Source: Erythrobacter litoralis (GTDB taxonomy: Bacteria; Pseudomonadota; Alphaproteobacteria; Sphingomonadales; Sphingomonadaceae). Taken from it: a stretch of 64,000 nucleotides of DNA. A model generated the notes under the pieces. It saw nothing but the letters and a program-made list of their open reading frames with translations, did no database searches and was not told where the DNA came from. Location of the stretch: the NCBI RefSeq assembly GCF_029760855.1, contig NZ_SOSI01000004.1, positions 297,456-361,455 of the forward strand. Reading direction: 5' to 3'. How positions within the stretch are numbered: position 1 is the stretch's first letter; each line of letters starts with the position of its first letter. The translations under genes and the position numbers were made by a program. Positions 1-8,706 of the stretch are shown piece after piece.

Positions 1-1000
<1,000 letters not shown>

Positions 1001-1001
<1 letters not shown>

Positions 1002-1240
1002 TGTTCCCTCGGTGGTATCGAATTCTCTTTGCTCTTTGGCTGGTTGCTATTCCGCTTTGGTGGATTGGTGCGCCGTTTGCGGGCGCGACGTTTTTTAAAC
1101 CTGCAGTAGTCCATCCGAACGCCTTCGATGGCGCAGTGCTGTATACGCTGGTTCAGAGTGTCTTTTTCGGAATGCTTTTCCTGACGCCGCTTCTCGCCCC
1201 CGTCGCGTATTTTGCGAAGCGCAAAGGGGTACCGAAATGA
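1001..1240 (+). CDS. small two-helix membrane protein inside the suf operon
   Basis: A 79-residue protein starting at ATG 1001 (a GTG at 998 is also in frame), preceded by GGGGAG in the end of sufB. Two strongly hydrophobic stretches (about residues 6-29 and 45-67) predict a helical hairpin with a basic C-terminus (YFAKRKGVPK). I do not recognise a family. Its stop overlaps the next start (ATGA at 1237), so it is translated as part of the suf transcript. Codon use is somewhat more AT-rich than sufB, which may mean later insertion. A function in Fe-S assembly is not established. Confidence 0.7.
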
Positions 1241-1782
1241 CCGACCGCAAAACCCTCCAACTCCGCGATCCGTCCGAAACCGACGAAGCCCCCGTCCTCA
1301 GGAAAAAGGGCCGCGGGTGGGAGATTTCGGACAAGCGGCTCGACGTGCTGCACGAGCAGGCGCGCGAGATGAAGCGGCATTCGACCTCGGCGCACAAGGC
1401 GCTGGCCGAGCGGTTCGCCAAGGCGGACCTCGGGCGCTACACCTTCACCCGACACGCTGTCGTCGGCAGCGCGATCGTCGATTTCAACTGCCACAATCTC
1501 GGCATGGCGATCCGGATCGACGAGGAGGGGCAGGACGATATGCTCGCCAAGCGGCGCGACAAGAGCCTAGAGGCGGTCGGCATTCGCGTGATGCGCATTG
1601 CCGCCAAGGACATTCTCGAGGACATGGACGCCGTCCTCGCCCGGATCACCGCCGGCATGCGCCTGCGCATTGCCGACAAGGCCGAGGCCCGCCGCCAGCA
1701 CAACGCCGCCCATCCGCGGCAGACCAAACCCCGCTACGACCGCGAGGGCAACGGCCCGCCGCGCAACAACCGGAACGACTGA
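1237..1782 (+). CDS. DUF559-like (VSR/endonuclease-fold) protein in the suf operon
   Basis: 181 residues. Residues about 50-130 resemble the DUF559 domain (very-short-patch-repair/restriction endonuclease-like fold): FTRHAVVGSAIVDFNC fits the family's R-x-x-P-x-G-x-x-I-V-D-F core with Asp82 retained, followed by MAIRID where family members usually read L-V-I-E-L-D-G. The expected second acidic residue is Arg93 here, so nuclease activity is doubtful. The C-terminal 40 residues are basic and Arg/Asn-rich. ATG 1237 overlaps the previous stop, and the stop at 1780-1782 abuts the sufC ATG. The domain assignment is by pattern recognition only. Confidence 0.75.
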   Translation: MTDRKTLQLRDPSETDEAPVLRKKGRGWEISDKRLDVLHEQAREMKRHSTSAHKALAERFAKADLGRYTFTRHAVVGSAIVDFNCHNLGMAIRIDEEGQDDMLAKRRDKSLEAVGIRVMRIAAKDILEDMDAVLARITAGMRLRIADKAEARRQHNAAHPRQTKPRYDREGNGPPRNNRND

Positions 1783-2532
1783 ATGCTAAAAATCGAAAAC
1801 CTCCATGCCGAAATCGACGGCACCGAAATTCTCAAGGGCTTGACCCTCGAAATCCCGAATGGTGAAATTCATGCCATTATGGGGCCGAACGGGGCGGGCA
1901 AGTCGACGCTCGCCTATGTTCTGGGTGGCCGGCCTGGGTACGAGGTGACGCAAGGTTCGGTGACGTTCAACGGGCAGGACATGCTCGAACTGGAACCGCA
2001 CGAGCGCGCTTCGGCCGGCCTGTTCCTCGGCTTCCAGTATCCGGTCGAGATCCCCGGCGTCTCCAACGTGCAGTTCCTGCGAGAGGCTCTGAACGCGCAG
2101 CGCAAGGCACGCGGCGAGGAACCGCTGACCGGCGGTGAATTCCTCAAGCTCGCGAAAGAGAAAGCCGGGCTGCTCAAGCTCGACATGGACATGCTCAAGC
2201 GCAACGTGAATGTCGGCTTCTCCGGCGGTGAGAAAAAGCGCGCCGAGATGGTGCAGATGGGCATTCTCGATCCCACGCTCGCTATCCTCGATGAAACCGA
2301 TAGCGGACTCGACATCGATGCGCTGCGCGTCGTGGGCGAAGGCATCAACGCCATCATGCGCGCACCCGACAAGGCCGTGTTGCTGATCACCCACTACCAG
2401 CGCCTGCTCGACGTGGTGAAGCCCGATAAAGTCTCGATCCTTTCGCAAGGACGCATCGTTCGCACCGGCGGGGCCGATCTCGCCAAGCGTCTCGAAGACG
2501 AAGGCTACGATGCCGTGATGGAGGCCGCATGA
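1783..2532 (+). CDS. sufC: Fe-S assembly ATPase SufC
   Basis: 249-residue ABC-type ATPase of the SufBC2D scaffold. ATP hydrolysis drives the conformational change that opens the SufB-SufD interface for cluster building. Walker A GPNGAGKST lies at residues 34-42, the signature SGGEKKR at about 147-153, and Walker B LAILDETDSGLD at about 166-177. Length matches the family. The start ATG follows the preceding stop directly, and the stop overlaps the next gene by four bases (ATGA at 2529), indicating translational coupling. Confidence 0.98.
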   Translation: MLKIENLHAEIDGTEILKGLTLEIPNGEIHAIMGPNGAGKSTLAYVLGGRPGYEVTQGSVTFNGQDMLELEPHERASAGLFLGFQYPVEIPGVSNVQFLREALNAQRKARGEEPLTGGEFLKLAKEKAGLLKLDMDMLKRNVNVGFSGGEKKRAEMVQMGILDPTLAILDETDSGLDIDALRVVGEGINAIMRAPDKAVLLITHYQRLLDVVKPDKVSILSQGRIVRTGGADLAKRLEDEGYDAVMEAA

Positions 2533-2927
2533 TCACCGCGCTGGTACTTGCTGTGGTGGCGCAAGCCGCCGTTCCCGACCTGCCCGTCCCCCAGGGTCCC
2601 CCGACTGAGGAAGTCGCCGAGCAGATCACCGTCATCGGTCAGCGGCTCAAGACCTTCAAGGGCGGCGTTTACAAGAAGGACGGCAAGCTCACCTGCCAGA
2701 TCGCGCAATCGACTGGCGACAAGGCGGTCGACATGATCCGATGTGGAGCCATGCTGCGCTGCTATGCGCCGAAGGCGGACGAACTCGACGCGATCGCCGC
2801 GTCGGATGCTTCTCAAGCCGATCGAAATCGGCGTATGCAGGTAATAGCCGAGGCGACCTTGCCGTGCGTCGAGAATGCAAGCGATGCGGGCGTACGCATG
2901 CTCGCGGAAAAGCGGTCCCCGGCATGA
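2529..2927 (+). CDS. exported four-cysteine hypothetical protein in the suf operon
   Basis: 132 residues with a short hydrophobic N-terminus (MITALVLAVVAQAAV) resembling a signal peptide, then E-Q-I-T-V-I-G-Q-R, a phrase I associate with exported sphingomonad proteins. The remainder is soluble with four cysteines (TCQIA, IRCGAMLRC, LPCVEN), suggesting two disulfides if periplasmic. It overlaps sufC and sufD by four bases on each side (ATGA at 2529 and 2924). I do not recognise a function. A periplasmic product between two cytoplasmic scaffold genes is odd. Confidence 0.72.
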   Translation: MITALVLAVVAQAAVPDLPVPQGPPTEEVAEQITVIGQRLKTFKGGVYKKDGKLTCQIAQSTGDKAVDMIRCGAMLRCYAPKADELDAIAASDASQADRNRRMQVIAEATLPCVENASDAGVRMLAEKRSPA

Positions 2928-3697
2928 GCGAAGCGATTATCCTTCCCACTCGCAAGCATGAAGAATGGCGTTATTCCGATGTCGAGGCACTGGAAGCGCT
3001 CGATACCGGCGCGTTCGAGGACTGGCGCGATATCGAGGTTCCGGCGGGTGAGACATACCGTGAATGCCTCGTCATCGAAGACACCGACGGCCCAAGCGAC
3101 TCCACCGAACTGCACCGCTTGCGCGTAAAGCTCGGCGAAGGGGCGCGCTGCGAGCTCTTCGGCGTGATCGCCAGCGGCCGACTCGGCCGGATCGAGGTCG
3201 TAACGACGCTTGCGCGCGGGAGCCATTTCGAGCTCGGCGGTATCACCGTGGGCGGGCGCGACACGACGCGCGAATTCGTCACCCGTGTTGCGCATGAGGA
3301 ACCCGAGGCGACCAGCAATCAGGTCATCCGCTCTGTCCATTGGGGCAAAGGCACGGGCAATTTCCTCGGCCGGATCGACTGCGTGCGCGATGCGCAGAAA
3401 ACCGACGCGGCACAGAGCTTCAAAGGCCTGCTGCTGGAAAAGGGTGCAAGCGTGAATGCCGTGCCACAGCTCGAAATCTTTGCCGATGATGTGAAATGCG
3501 CCCACGGGGCAAGCGTCGGGCAGCTGGACGAGATGGCCCGCTATTACATGGCGACCCGCGGCCTTTCGCCCGAACTTTCGCGCCGGCTGCTGGTGCAGGC
3601 CTTTATCGGCGATGCGCTGGTCGGCCTGGCGGATGACGCGGCAGAGCATGAACGCCTTTTGCGCGTGGCGCTCGACAAGCTGGACCGGCATCTGTGA
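2924..3697 (+). CDS. sufD: Fe-S cluster assembly protein SufD (short form)
   Basis: 257-residue SufD, partner of SufB in the SufBC2D scaffold. The start is ATG 2924, overlapping the previous stop. The frame is open further upstream, but that part is the shadow of the preceding gene. The C-terminal motif CAHGASVGQLDEMARYY is the conserved SufD/SufB signature with its Cys and His. The protein is much shorter than the roughly 420-residue enterobacterial SufD and lacks most of the N-terminal helical region, a short form I associate with sphingomonads. Confidence 0.94.
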   Translation: MSEAIILPTRKHEEWRYSDVEALEALDTGAFEDWRDIEVPAGETYRECLVIEDTDGPSDSTELHRLRVKLGEGARCELFGVIASGRLGRIEVVTTLARGSHFELGGITVGGRDTTREFVTRVAHEEPEATSNQVIRSVHWGKGTGNFLGRIDCVRDAQKTDAAQSFKGLLLEKGASVNAVPQLEIFADDVKCAHGASVGQLDEMARYYMATRGLSPELSRRLLVQAFIGDALVGLADDAAEHERLLRVALDKLDRHL

Positions 3698-4911
3698 TGG
3701 CGACCCAAACGCTTTCGCGAAAGGCTGATTTTCCCGGCCTCGTCACCGCCGAGGGCGAGCCGTGGCATTATCTCGACACCGCGGCCACGGCGCAGAAACC
3801 GCGCGCCGTGATCGACGCGATGAGCCGCGCGCTGGGCGAGGACTACGCCACCGTCCACCGCGGGGTCTACAGCCGCAGCGCTCAGATGACGCTCGGCTAC
3901 GAAGCGGCGCGGCGGCGTGTCGCCGATTTCGTCGGCGCGGAGAGCGAGAACGAAATCGTTTTCGTGCGCGGGGCGACCGAGGCCATCAATCTTGTCGCGA
4001 TGACCTGGGGTCTTACCCAGATCGGCGAGGGTGACCGTATCGTCCTTTCCATGCTCGAGCATCACTCCAACATCGTTCCATGGCAATTGCTGGCCGCGCG
4101 AACCGGAGCGGTTATCGATGTCTGTCCTTTAACGGATGACGGGCAGATTGATCTGGATGCGCTCGAGAACTTGCTAAGCCCACGAACCAAGCTGGTGAGC
4201 CTCGCGCATGTCTCGAACGTTCTTGGCAGTGTGCTCGATGCGCGCCGCGCAGCGGACCTTGCCCATTCGGTTGGCGCGAAGCTGCTGCTCGACGGGTGTC
4301 AGTCCGCCCCGCGTATGGACCTCGACCTGCCTGCACTCGGCTGCGACTTCTACGCTTTCTCCGGACACAAGCTCTATGGCCCGACCGGGATCGGCGTGCT
4401 GTGGGCGCGCGAGGAGCTCCTCGACGCGATGCCGCCCTATCACGGCGGCGGCGCAATGATCGAAAGCGTCACGTTCGAGAAATCGACTTACGCCCCGCCG
4501 CCCCAGCGCTTCGAAGCGGGCACGCCCATGATCACCGAGGCGATCGCCCTGCATGCCGCTATCGATTATGTCGATGCGCTCGGGCCGGACAAGCTGTTCG
4601 CCCATGAAGCGGACCTCGCCAAACAGCTTCGCGACGAACTCCGCACGCTAAATTCGGTCCGCCTGTTCGGGCCGGAGGAAAGCGCCGGCATCGTCTCTTT
4701 CGAGATCGAGGGGGTTCACCCGCACGATCTCGGCACCATATTAGATGAGGAAAACGTCGCGATCCGCGCCGGCCATCACTGCGCTCAGCCGCTGATGGCG
4801 CATCTCGGCGTCCCGGCCACCGCCCGCGCAAGTTTCGGGCTCTACTCGGATGAAAGCGACATCGCCGCCCTGATGCGCGGCATAGAACGCACGCAAAGGA
4901 TCTTCGGATGA
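3697..4911 (+). CDS. sufS: cysteine desulfurase SufS
   Basis: 404-residue class V aminotransferase-fold, PLP-dependent cysteine desulfurase that mobilises sulfur from L-cysteine for the Suf scaffold. The PLP lysine is in FSGHKLYGPTG (Lys225) and the persulfide-forming cysteine in IRAGHHCAQPL (Cys362), in the group II (SufS) arrangement. ATG 3697 shares its first base with the sufD stop; a GTG at 3694 is also in frame. No sufE is visible nearby. The stop overlaps sufT (ATGA at 4908). Confidence 0.97.
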   Translation: MATQTLSRKADFPGLVTAEGEPWHYLDTAATAQKPRAVIDAMSRALGEDYATVHRGVYSRSAQMTLGYEAARRRVADFVGAESENEIVFVRGATEAINLVAMTWGLTQIGEGDRIVLSMLEHHSNIVPWQLLAARTGAVIDVCPLTDDGQIDLDALENLLSPRTKLVSLAHVSNVLGSVLDARRAADLAHSVGAKLLLDGCQSAPRMDLDLPALGCDFYAFSGHKLYGPTGIGVLWAREELLDAMPPYHGGGAMIESVTFEKSTYAPPPQRFEAGTPMITEAIALHAAIDYVDALGPDKLFAHEADLAKQLRDELRTLNSVRLFGPEESAGIVSFEIEGVHPHDLGTILDEENVAIRAGHHCAQPLMAHLGVPATARASFGLYSDESDIAALMRGIERTQRIFG

Positions 4912-5423
4912 GCGAAGAAACGACAGACCAGGATTTCATTGCCGCCCCCTCGCCCGTCGAGGCCGAGGCGCAGACACAGGCTGCCAAGCCGCCGCGCGCT
5001 CGCGTGTCGGACGTGGTCGATCCGGATGAGACGGCCGGCGCGAAGCTGGAACGCAAGCGCGATTATCTCGAAGGGTTCCTGCAGAAGAAACCCGAGGTTA
5101 CGAACACGACCGGAGCGGGTGGAAAGCTGCAGCAGGACGTGATCGCGGCGCTGAAGGAAATCTACGATCCGGAAATCCCGGTCAATATCTACGATCTCGG
5201 CTTGATTTACGGGGTCGAAGTTTCGGATGAAAGCGACGTCGTGGTCATCATGACGTTGACTACGCCGCATTGCCCGGTCGCGGAAAGCATGCCGGGTGAG
5301 GTCGAATTGCGCGCGGCGAGCGTGCCCGGCGTCCGTGATGCGGAGGTCAATCTGGTTTGGGATCCGCCTTGGGGACCGGAAAAAATGACCGACGAAGCGC
5401 GGCTCGAACTGGGGATGCTGTGA
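4908..5423 (+). CDS. sufT: SufT-type MIP18/DUF59 Fe-S maturation protein
   Basis: 171 residues: about 60 variable, low-complexity N-terminal residues, then a DUF59/MIP18 domain. Signatures are YDPEIPVNIYDLGLIYGVEV and TTPHCPVAESMPGEVE (the latter with the conserved cysteine), followed by DPPWGPEKMTDEARLELGM, typical of SUF-linked DUF59 proteins. It is thought to help mature Fe-S proteins under high cluster demand. It is flanked by sufS (4-base overlap) and sufA (one shared base). Confidence 0.93.
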   Translation: MSEETTDQDFIAAPSPVEAEAQTQAAKPPRARVSDVVDPDETAGAKLERKRDYLEGFLQKKPEVTNTTGAGGKLQQDVIAALKEIYDPEIPVNIYDLGLIYGVEVSDESDVVVIMTLTTPHCPVAESMPGEVELRAASVPGVRDAEVNLVWDPPWGPEKMTDEARLELGML

Positions 5424-5788
5424 TGGCCGATACCGACACGAAGACCCGTCCCGCCCCGAAGGCTGCCGTAATTCTCACCGAACGCGCCGAGCAGCGCGTC
5501 GCCGATTTGATGGCGAAGGCGCCCGGGGATGCGATCGGCGTCAAGCTGTCCACCCCGCGCCGGGGCTGCTCCGGACTGGCCTATTCGGTCGATTACGTGA
5601 GCGAGGAAGCCAAGTTCGATGAGAAGATCGAAACCCCGGGCGGCACATTCTATATCGACGGGGCGAGCGTGCTTTACCTGATCGGCAGTACAATGGACTG
5701 GGTGGAAGACGATTTCTCCGCCGGTTTCGTGTTCGAAAATCCCAACGCCAAGGGTGCTTGCGGGTGCGGCGAAAGCTTCATGGTCTGA
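5423..5788 (+). CDS. sufA: A-type Fe-S carrier protein SufA/IscA family
   Basis: 121 residues with a HesB/IscA fold. The three metal-binding cysteines are in RRGCSGL (Cys49) and GACGCGESF (Cys113, Cys115), the canonical C-x63-C-x-C pattern. It likely carries a cluster from SufBCD to apo-targets. ATG 5423 overlaps the sufT stop by one base. It is the last gene of the visible suf operon; the next gene converges on it nine bases downstream. Confidence 0.96.
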   Translation: MADTDTKTRPAPKAAVILTERAEQRVADLMAKAPGDAIGVKLSTPRRGCSGLAYSVDYVSEEAKFDEKIETPGGTFYIDGASVLYLIGSTMDWVEDDFSAGFVFENPNAKGACGCGESFMV

Positions 5789-5797
5789 GGTTTGGCC

Positions 5798-6238
5798 TCA
5801 ACGTCGCAGCGCTGCAATGCACGACGCCCGGTCGACACTTTGCCCGTCGCTCGCACGACGCGCTTCGATATGGGTTGCGCTCGGCTCTGCGCCGGGGCGC
5901 AGCGGATAAAGGTAGATATCCAGCACGCAGGCCTGGCCAGTGAATTGAAGCTTCTGCGCATCGCCCTCGGCCACATCGAGCCGGGGCGCCCCGAAAATAT
6001 TGGCAAGCGCCGTGGCATTGCGGCCGATGATACCTTCGAGCCCCGGCGCGCGCATAATCTCGGGCACGATGAAGCCATCGCTTGCCGGCGCGTTCGGGGC
6101 CGGCTGGCGTTGCGGCGGCACGGGGCCGGGCGCGCTCGTTCCACGGGAAGGGATGCGATAAGGCGTCTTCGGCGAGGAGACGCAGGCCGACAACAGGATC
6201 GGCAACAGGATCAAGGTGAAAAGATTACGCTGGCGCAT
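5798..6238 (-). CDS. small outer-envelope lipoprotein, unknown function
   Basis: 146 residues starting at ATG 6238. A basic N-terminus and hydrophobic segment end in a lipobox LLSAC with Cys19 as the predicted lipidation site. A Pro/Gln-rich linker follows, then a small domain (VPEIMRAPGLEGIIGRNATALANIFGAPRLDV...LQFTGQACVLDIYLYP) with the look of a SmpA/OmlA-type fold, but the family is not certain. The start lies 14 bases inside the upstream EI24 gene, so the two are probably cotranscribed. Confidence 0.82.
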   Translation of the reverse strand: MRQRNLFTLILLPILLSACVSSPKTPYRIPSRGTSAPGPVPPQRQPAPNAPASDGFIVPEIMRAPGLEGIIGRNATALANIFGAPRLDVAEGDAQKLQFTGQACVLDIYLYPLRPGAEPSATHIEARRASDGQSVDRASCIAALRR

Positions 6239-6911
6239 GGCGGCTCCGGTGAACAAGATGGGTCGCGCTCGCGGCGCCGAGAACCGGGGCGAGCAGATTG
6301 GCGAACGGCACAAGAAGCAGGGCGGCCACCACGCCGCCGAGGGCAAAGCGGGTCGGCCCGTTCAACGGTTGAACCTCCTCCGGCGAGCGGCGATGGCGCA
6401 GCCAGACCATGTCCTGCAATTCGCGCCCTAGCAGCCAGGCATTGACTGCCCAGAACAGGATTGCCGTACCGATCCCGGTTGCCAGCAGCAGGATGGCGGA
6501 GGGGAGCGCGACCAAATTGAACGCGACGGTGCGCAGGAAACCCCTGAAGCTGGCGCGAAGCTCTTCGCTCATGAGGACATCTCGAACGCCACGCGCGGCA
6601 GCCGGGTAATGCCTATGCTCGACGGCGCGCACCACCTCGTCGGCGAAGAATTGCAGGACGAACAGGGCCACAAGGCGAAATAGCAGCCATCCCGCAATAA
6701 TCGTGAGGACGATCGCGGCCAGCGTGCTGACTTCGGCACTGAATGCGAAGCCCGTTGTCAGCAGATAACGATACAGCGCGGTCAACAGGACGCCGCCGGC
6801 GAGCACGAACACCGCCAACGTGATCGCCAGGCTTTTCGCCAGGACCTTCAGGATCGCCGGATCGCCGAGCTGCGCGATCGACAAGGCAAGGGCGGTGGGC
6901 AGGCGCAGCAT
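6225..6911 (-). CDS. EI24/CysZ-like integral membrane protein
   Basis: 228 residues with four or five hydrophobic helices (about residues 21-48, 60-85, 133-160, 186-210). The pattern, including FLRTVAFNLVALPSAILLLATGIGTAILFWAVNAWLLGRELQDMV, fits the EI24 domain family that includes CysZ sulfate transporters. Transport of sulfate is not shown, and many EI24 proteins are uncharacterised. It is transcribed away from the kinase gene at 7016, leaving about 100 bp for divergent promoters. Confidence 0.85.
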   Translation of the reverse strand: MLRLPTALALSIAQLGDPAILKVLAKSLAITLAVFVLAGGVLLTALYRYLLTTGFAFSAEVSTLAAIVLTIIAGWLLFRLVALFVLQFFADEVVRAVEHRHYPAAARGVRDVLMSEELRASFRGFLRTVAFNLVALPSAILLLATGIGTAILFWAVNAWLLGRELQDMVWLRHRRSPEEVQPLNGPTRFALGGVVAALLLVPFANLLAPVLGAASATHLVHRSRHAPA

Positions 6912-7015
6912 CGGCGCTGCGATTGCGGGCGCGGGGCGGCCAAGTCAACGTCGCCCTTCCAAGCCGCGCGACAAACCGCTACCCGCCGCCGTCGAACGAC
7001 ACATCCGGAGCCCAA

Positions 7016-8005
7016 ATGACCGAACCCCGCTACGACGTAATCGCCATCGGAAACGCCATCGTCGATGTGATGGCAACCTGCGAGGACGACCTGATCGACG
7101 AACTCGACCTGGCCAAGGGCGGGATGACCCTTGTCGATACCGAGCGGGCGAAGGAACTGTACGATGCGATGGGCCGGGCAACCGAGATTTCCGGTGGTTC
7201 GGCGGCCAATACGCTCGCCGGCATGGCGGCGCTCGGTGCGCAGTGCGCTTTTGTCGGCCAAGTAGCGAACGATCAGCTCGGCGATATCTTCGCGCACGAC
7301 ATCCGCGCCGTCGGCATCGAGTTCGACACCGCCCCGCGCGACGGCGATCCGCCGACCGCGCGCTGCCTCATCTTCGTGACGCCCGATGGCGAGCGTACGA
7401 TGAACACCTTCCTCGGTGCGAGCCAGTATCTGCCGCCAGCCGCGCTGGACGACGAGCTGATCGCCAGCGCCGGTATCCTCTACCTCGAAGGCTATCTGTG
7501 GGATCCGGAAGAGCCGCGCAGCGCCATGCGCCGGGCGATCGAAGTCTCGCGCAAGGCGGGCCGCAAGGTCGCGTTCACTGCCAGCGAAAGCTTCGTGATC
7601 GATCGCCACGGCGACGATTTCCGCGCGCTGATCGAGGAAGGGCAGATTGACATCCTGTTCGTCAACGAGGGCGAACTGGCGACGTTGACCGGCGAAAAGG
7701 AGTTCGAGGCCGGCCTCGCCGCGCTGAAGGACAAGGTCCCGACCCTGGTCGCGACGCGCGGGGCGAACGGCGCGGTCGCAATCGGGAATGGAGAGCGCGC
7801 TGAAGTAGACGCCGAACCGGTCGACAAAGTGGTTGATACCACCGGCGCGGGCGACCTCTTCGCCGCAGGCTTCCTCACCGGACACGCTCGCGGCGAAAGC
7901 CTGGAGCGCTGCCTGAGAATGGGCGCGATTTGCGCGGCGGAAGTGATTTCACACATGGGTGCACGGCCCGAGGCGGATTTACGGGCTTTGATGGAGCGCT
8001 CCTAA
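7016..8005 (+). CDS. PfkB-family (adenosine kinase-like) sugar/nucleoside kinase
   Basis: 329 residues. The N-terminal YDVIAIGNAIVDVMA and SGGSAANTLAGMAALG (substrate-binding Gly-rich motif) and the C-terminal VDTTGAGDLFAAGFL (anion hole and catalytic Asp) define a ribokinase/PfkB kinase. Overall it resembles alphaproteobacterial proteins annotated as adenosine kinase; the true substrate is not provable from sequence. ATG 7016 has GGAG about nine bases upstream. It converges on the PhyH-like gene 14 bp downstream. Confidence 0.93.
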   Translation: MTEPRYDVIAIGNAIVDVMATCEDDLIDELDLAKGGMTLVDTERAKELYDAMGRATEISGGSAANTLAGMAALGAQCAFVGQVANDQLGDIFAHDIRAVGIEFDTAPRDGDPPTARCLIFVTPDGERTMNTFLGASQYLPPAALDDELIASAGILYLEGYLWDPEEPRSAMRRAIEVSRKAGRKVAFTASESFVIDRHGDDFRALIEEGQIDILFVNEGELATLTGEKEFEAGLAALKDKVPTLVATRGANGAVAIGNGERAEVDAEPVDKVVDTTGAGDLFAAGFLTGHARGESLERCLRMGAICAAEVISHMGARPEADLRALMERS

Positions 8006-8019
8006 CGGCTGGTTTCCCG

Positions 8020-8706
8020 TTAGCAAATGCCTGTCCATTCCAATCCGTTGGGCAAGCGATCCGCCGAATAGTCAACTTGCAGGACTCTGCGAGGATGATC
8101 GATCATCGAACGTTCGGATGCATGAATGATCGGCGTGCTGTAGAGCCAAACGTCACCGGAAGCGGCGAAACACGTTGTCGTCGGGCATTTCGCAATCGCC
8201 GATCGAATATCGCCGGCGGCAACCTTTCCAATGCGGTGGCTGCCATTCGCCACGAGCAGTGGAGCGTTCGCTGCCGAGACCTTGTCCAGATGAAGTCGGA
8301 CCGTGATCATCCCTTCGATATACTCGAACGGCGGTTCGACGTGCAGTATGCCGTGCTTTGTGGACCATGGACCGAACCCGCCAGTATCGACTCGTTCTCT
8401 TACGCAAATGGTCCGGTCTTGATGCCAGCCAAGCGCCCAGTTGTTCTGCGCTGTCTTATTGAAAAGAATCGCTCGAACCGGCCTGGCATTTGGCAGGAAT
8501 GAGCATACGAGACGGCCGACATCGCTCTCCGGAGATACAAAGTCATAAAGAGCGGCATCGCGGGCGATCCGGGTGCCTGCATTTACCTCGTTATATCGAG
8601 AAGAGAGTTTCTCAAGCAGCGGCAGTGTTTCTGCGACAGCATCCGCAAATCGCACGCATCCTATCTTGCCAAAATCAATTGAGGGAGACGAAAACGCCCT
8701 AGTCAC
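8020..8706 (-). CDS. phytanoyl-CoA dioxygenase (PhyH) family protein
   Basis: 228 residues, Fe(II)/2-oxoglutarate-dependent oxygenase fold. Iron ligands are visible as WHQDRT (His95, Asp97) and IIHAS (His195), with an Arg pair at 206-207 ([10 protein letters not shown]) suited to binding the 2-oxoglutarate carboxylate. Substrate is unknown. The start is GTG 8706, overlapping the purD stop (GTGA). By eye GC is near 53 per cent, lower than its neighbours, which suggests acquisition by transfer downstream of purD. Confidence 0.88.
   Translation of the reverse strand: MTRAFSSPSIDFGKIGCVRFADAVAETLPLLEKLSSRYNEVNAGTRIARDAALYDFVSPESDVGRLVCSFLPNARPVRAILFNKTAQNNWALGWHQDRTICVRERVDTGGFGPWSTKHGILHVEPPFEYIEGMITVRLHLDKVSAANAPLLVANGSHRIGKVAAGDIRSAIAKCPTTTCFAASGDVWLYSTPIIHASERSMIDHPRRVLQVDYSADRLPNGLEWTGIC

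Noticed and set aside
1237..1782. A restriction-modification or defence system built around the DUF559-like gene
   Set aside because: No methyltransferase, specificity subunit or mobile-element gene nearby; it sits inside a housekeeping operon and lacks an expected catalytic acid.
2741..2923. Upstream extension of the sufD frame
   Set aside because: It overlaps the four-cysteine gene in another frame; the ATGA junction at 2924 gives a SufD-like N-terminus.
5786..5800. Small hairpin TGAGG-TTTGG-CCTCA at the end of sufA
   Set aside because: Only five base pairs, no T-run, and it overlaps the stops of both converging genes; too weak to call a terminator.
8003..8022. TAACGG/CCGTTA inverted repeat between the kinase and PhyH genes
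   Set aside because: Six base pairs and no T-run; could be chance.
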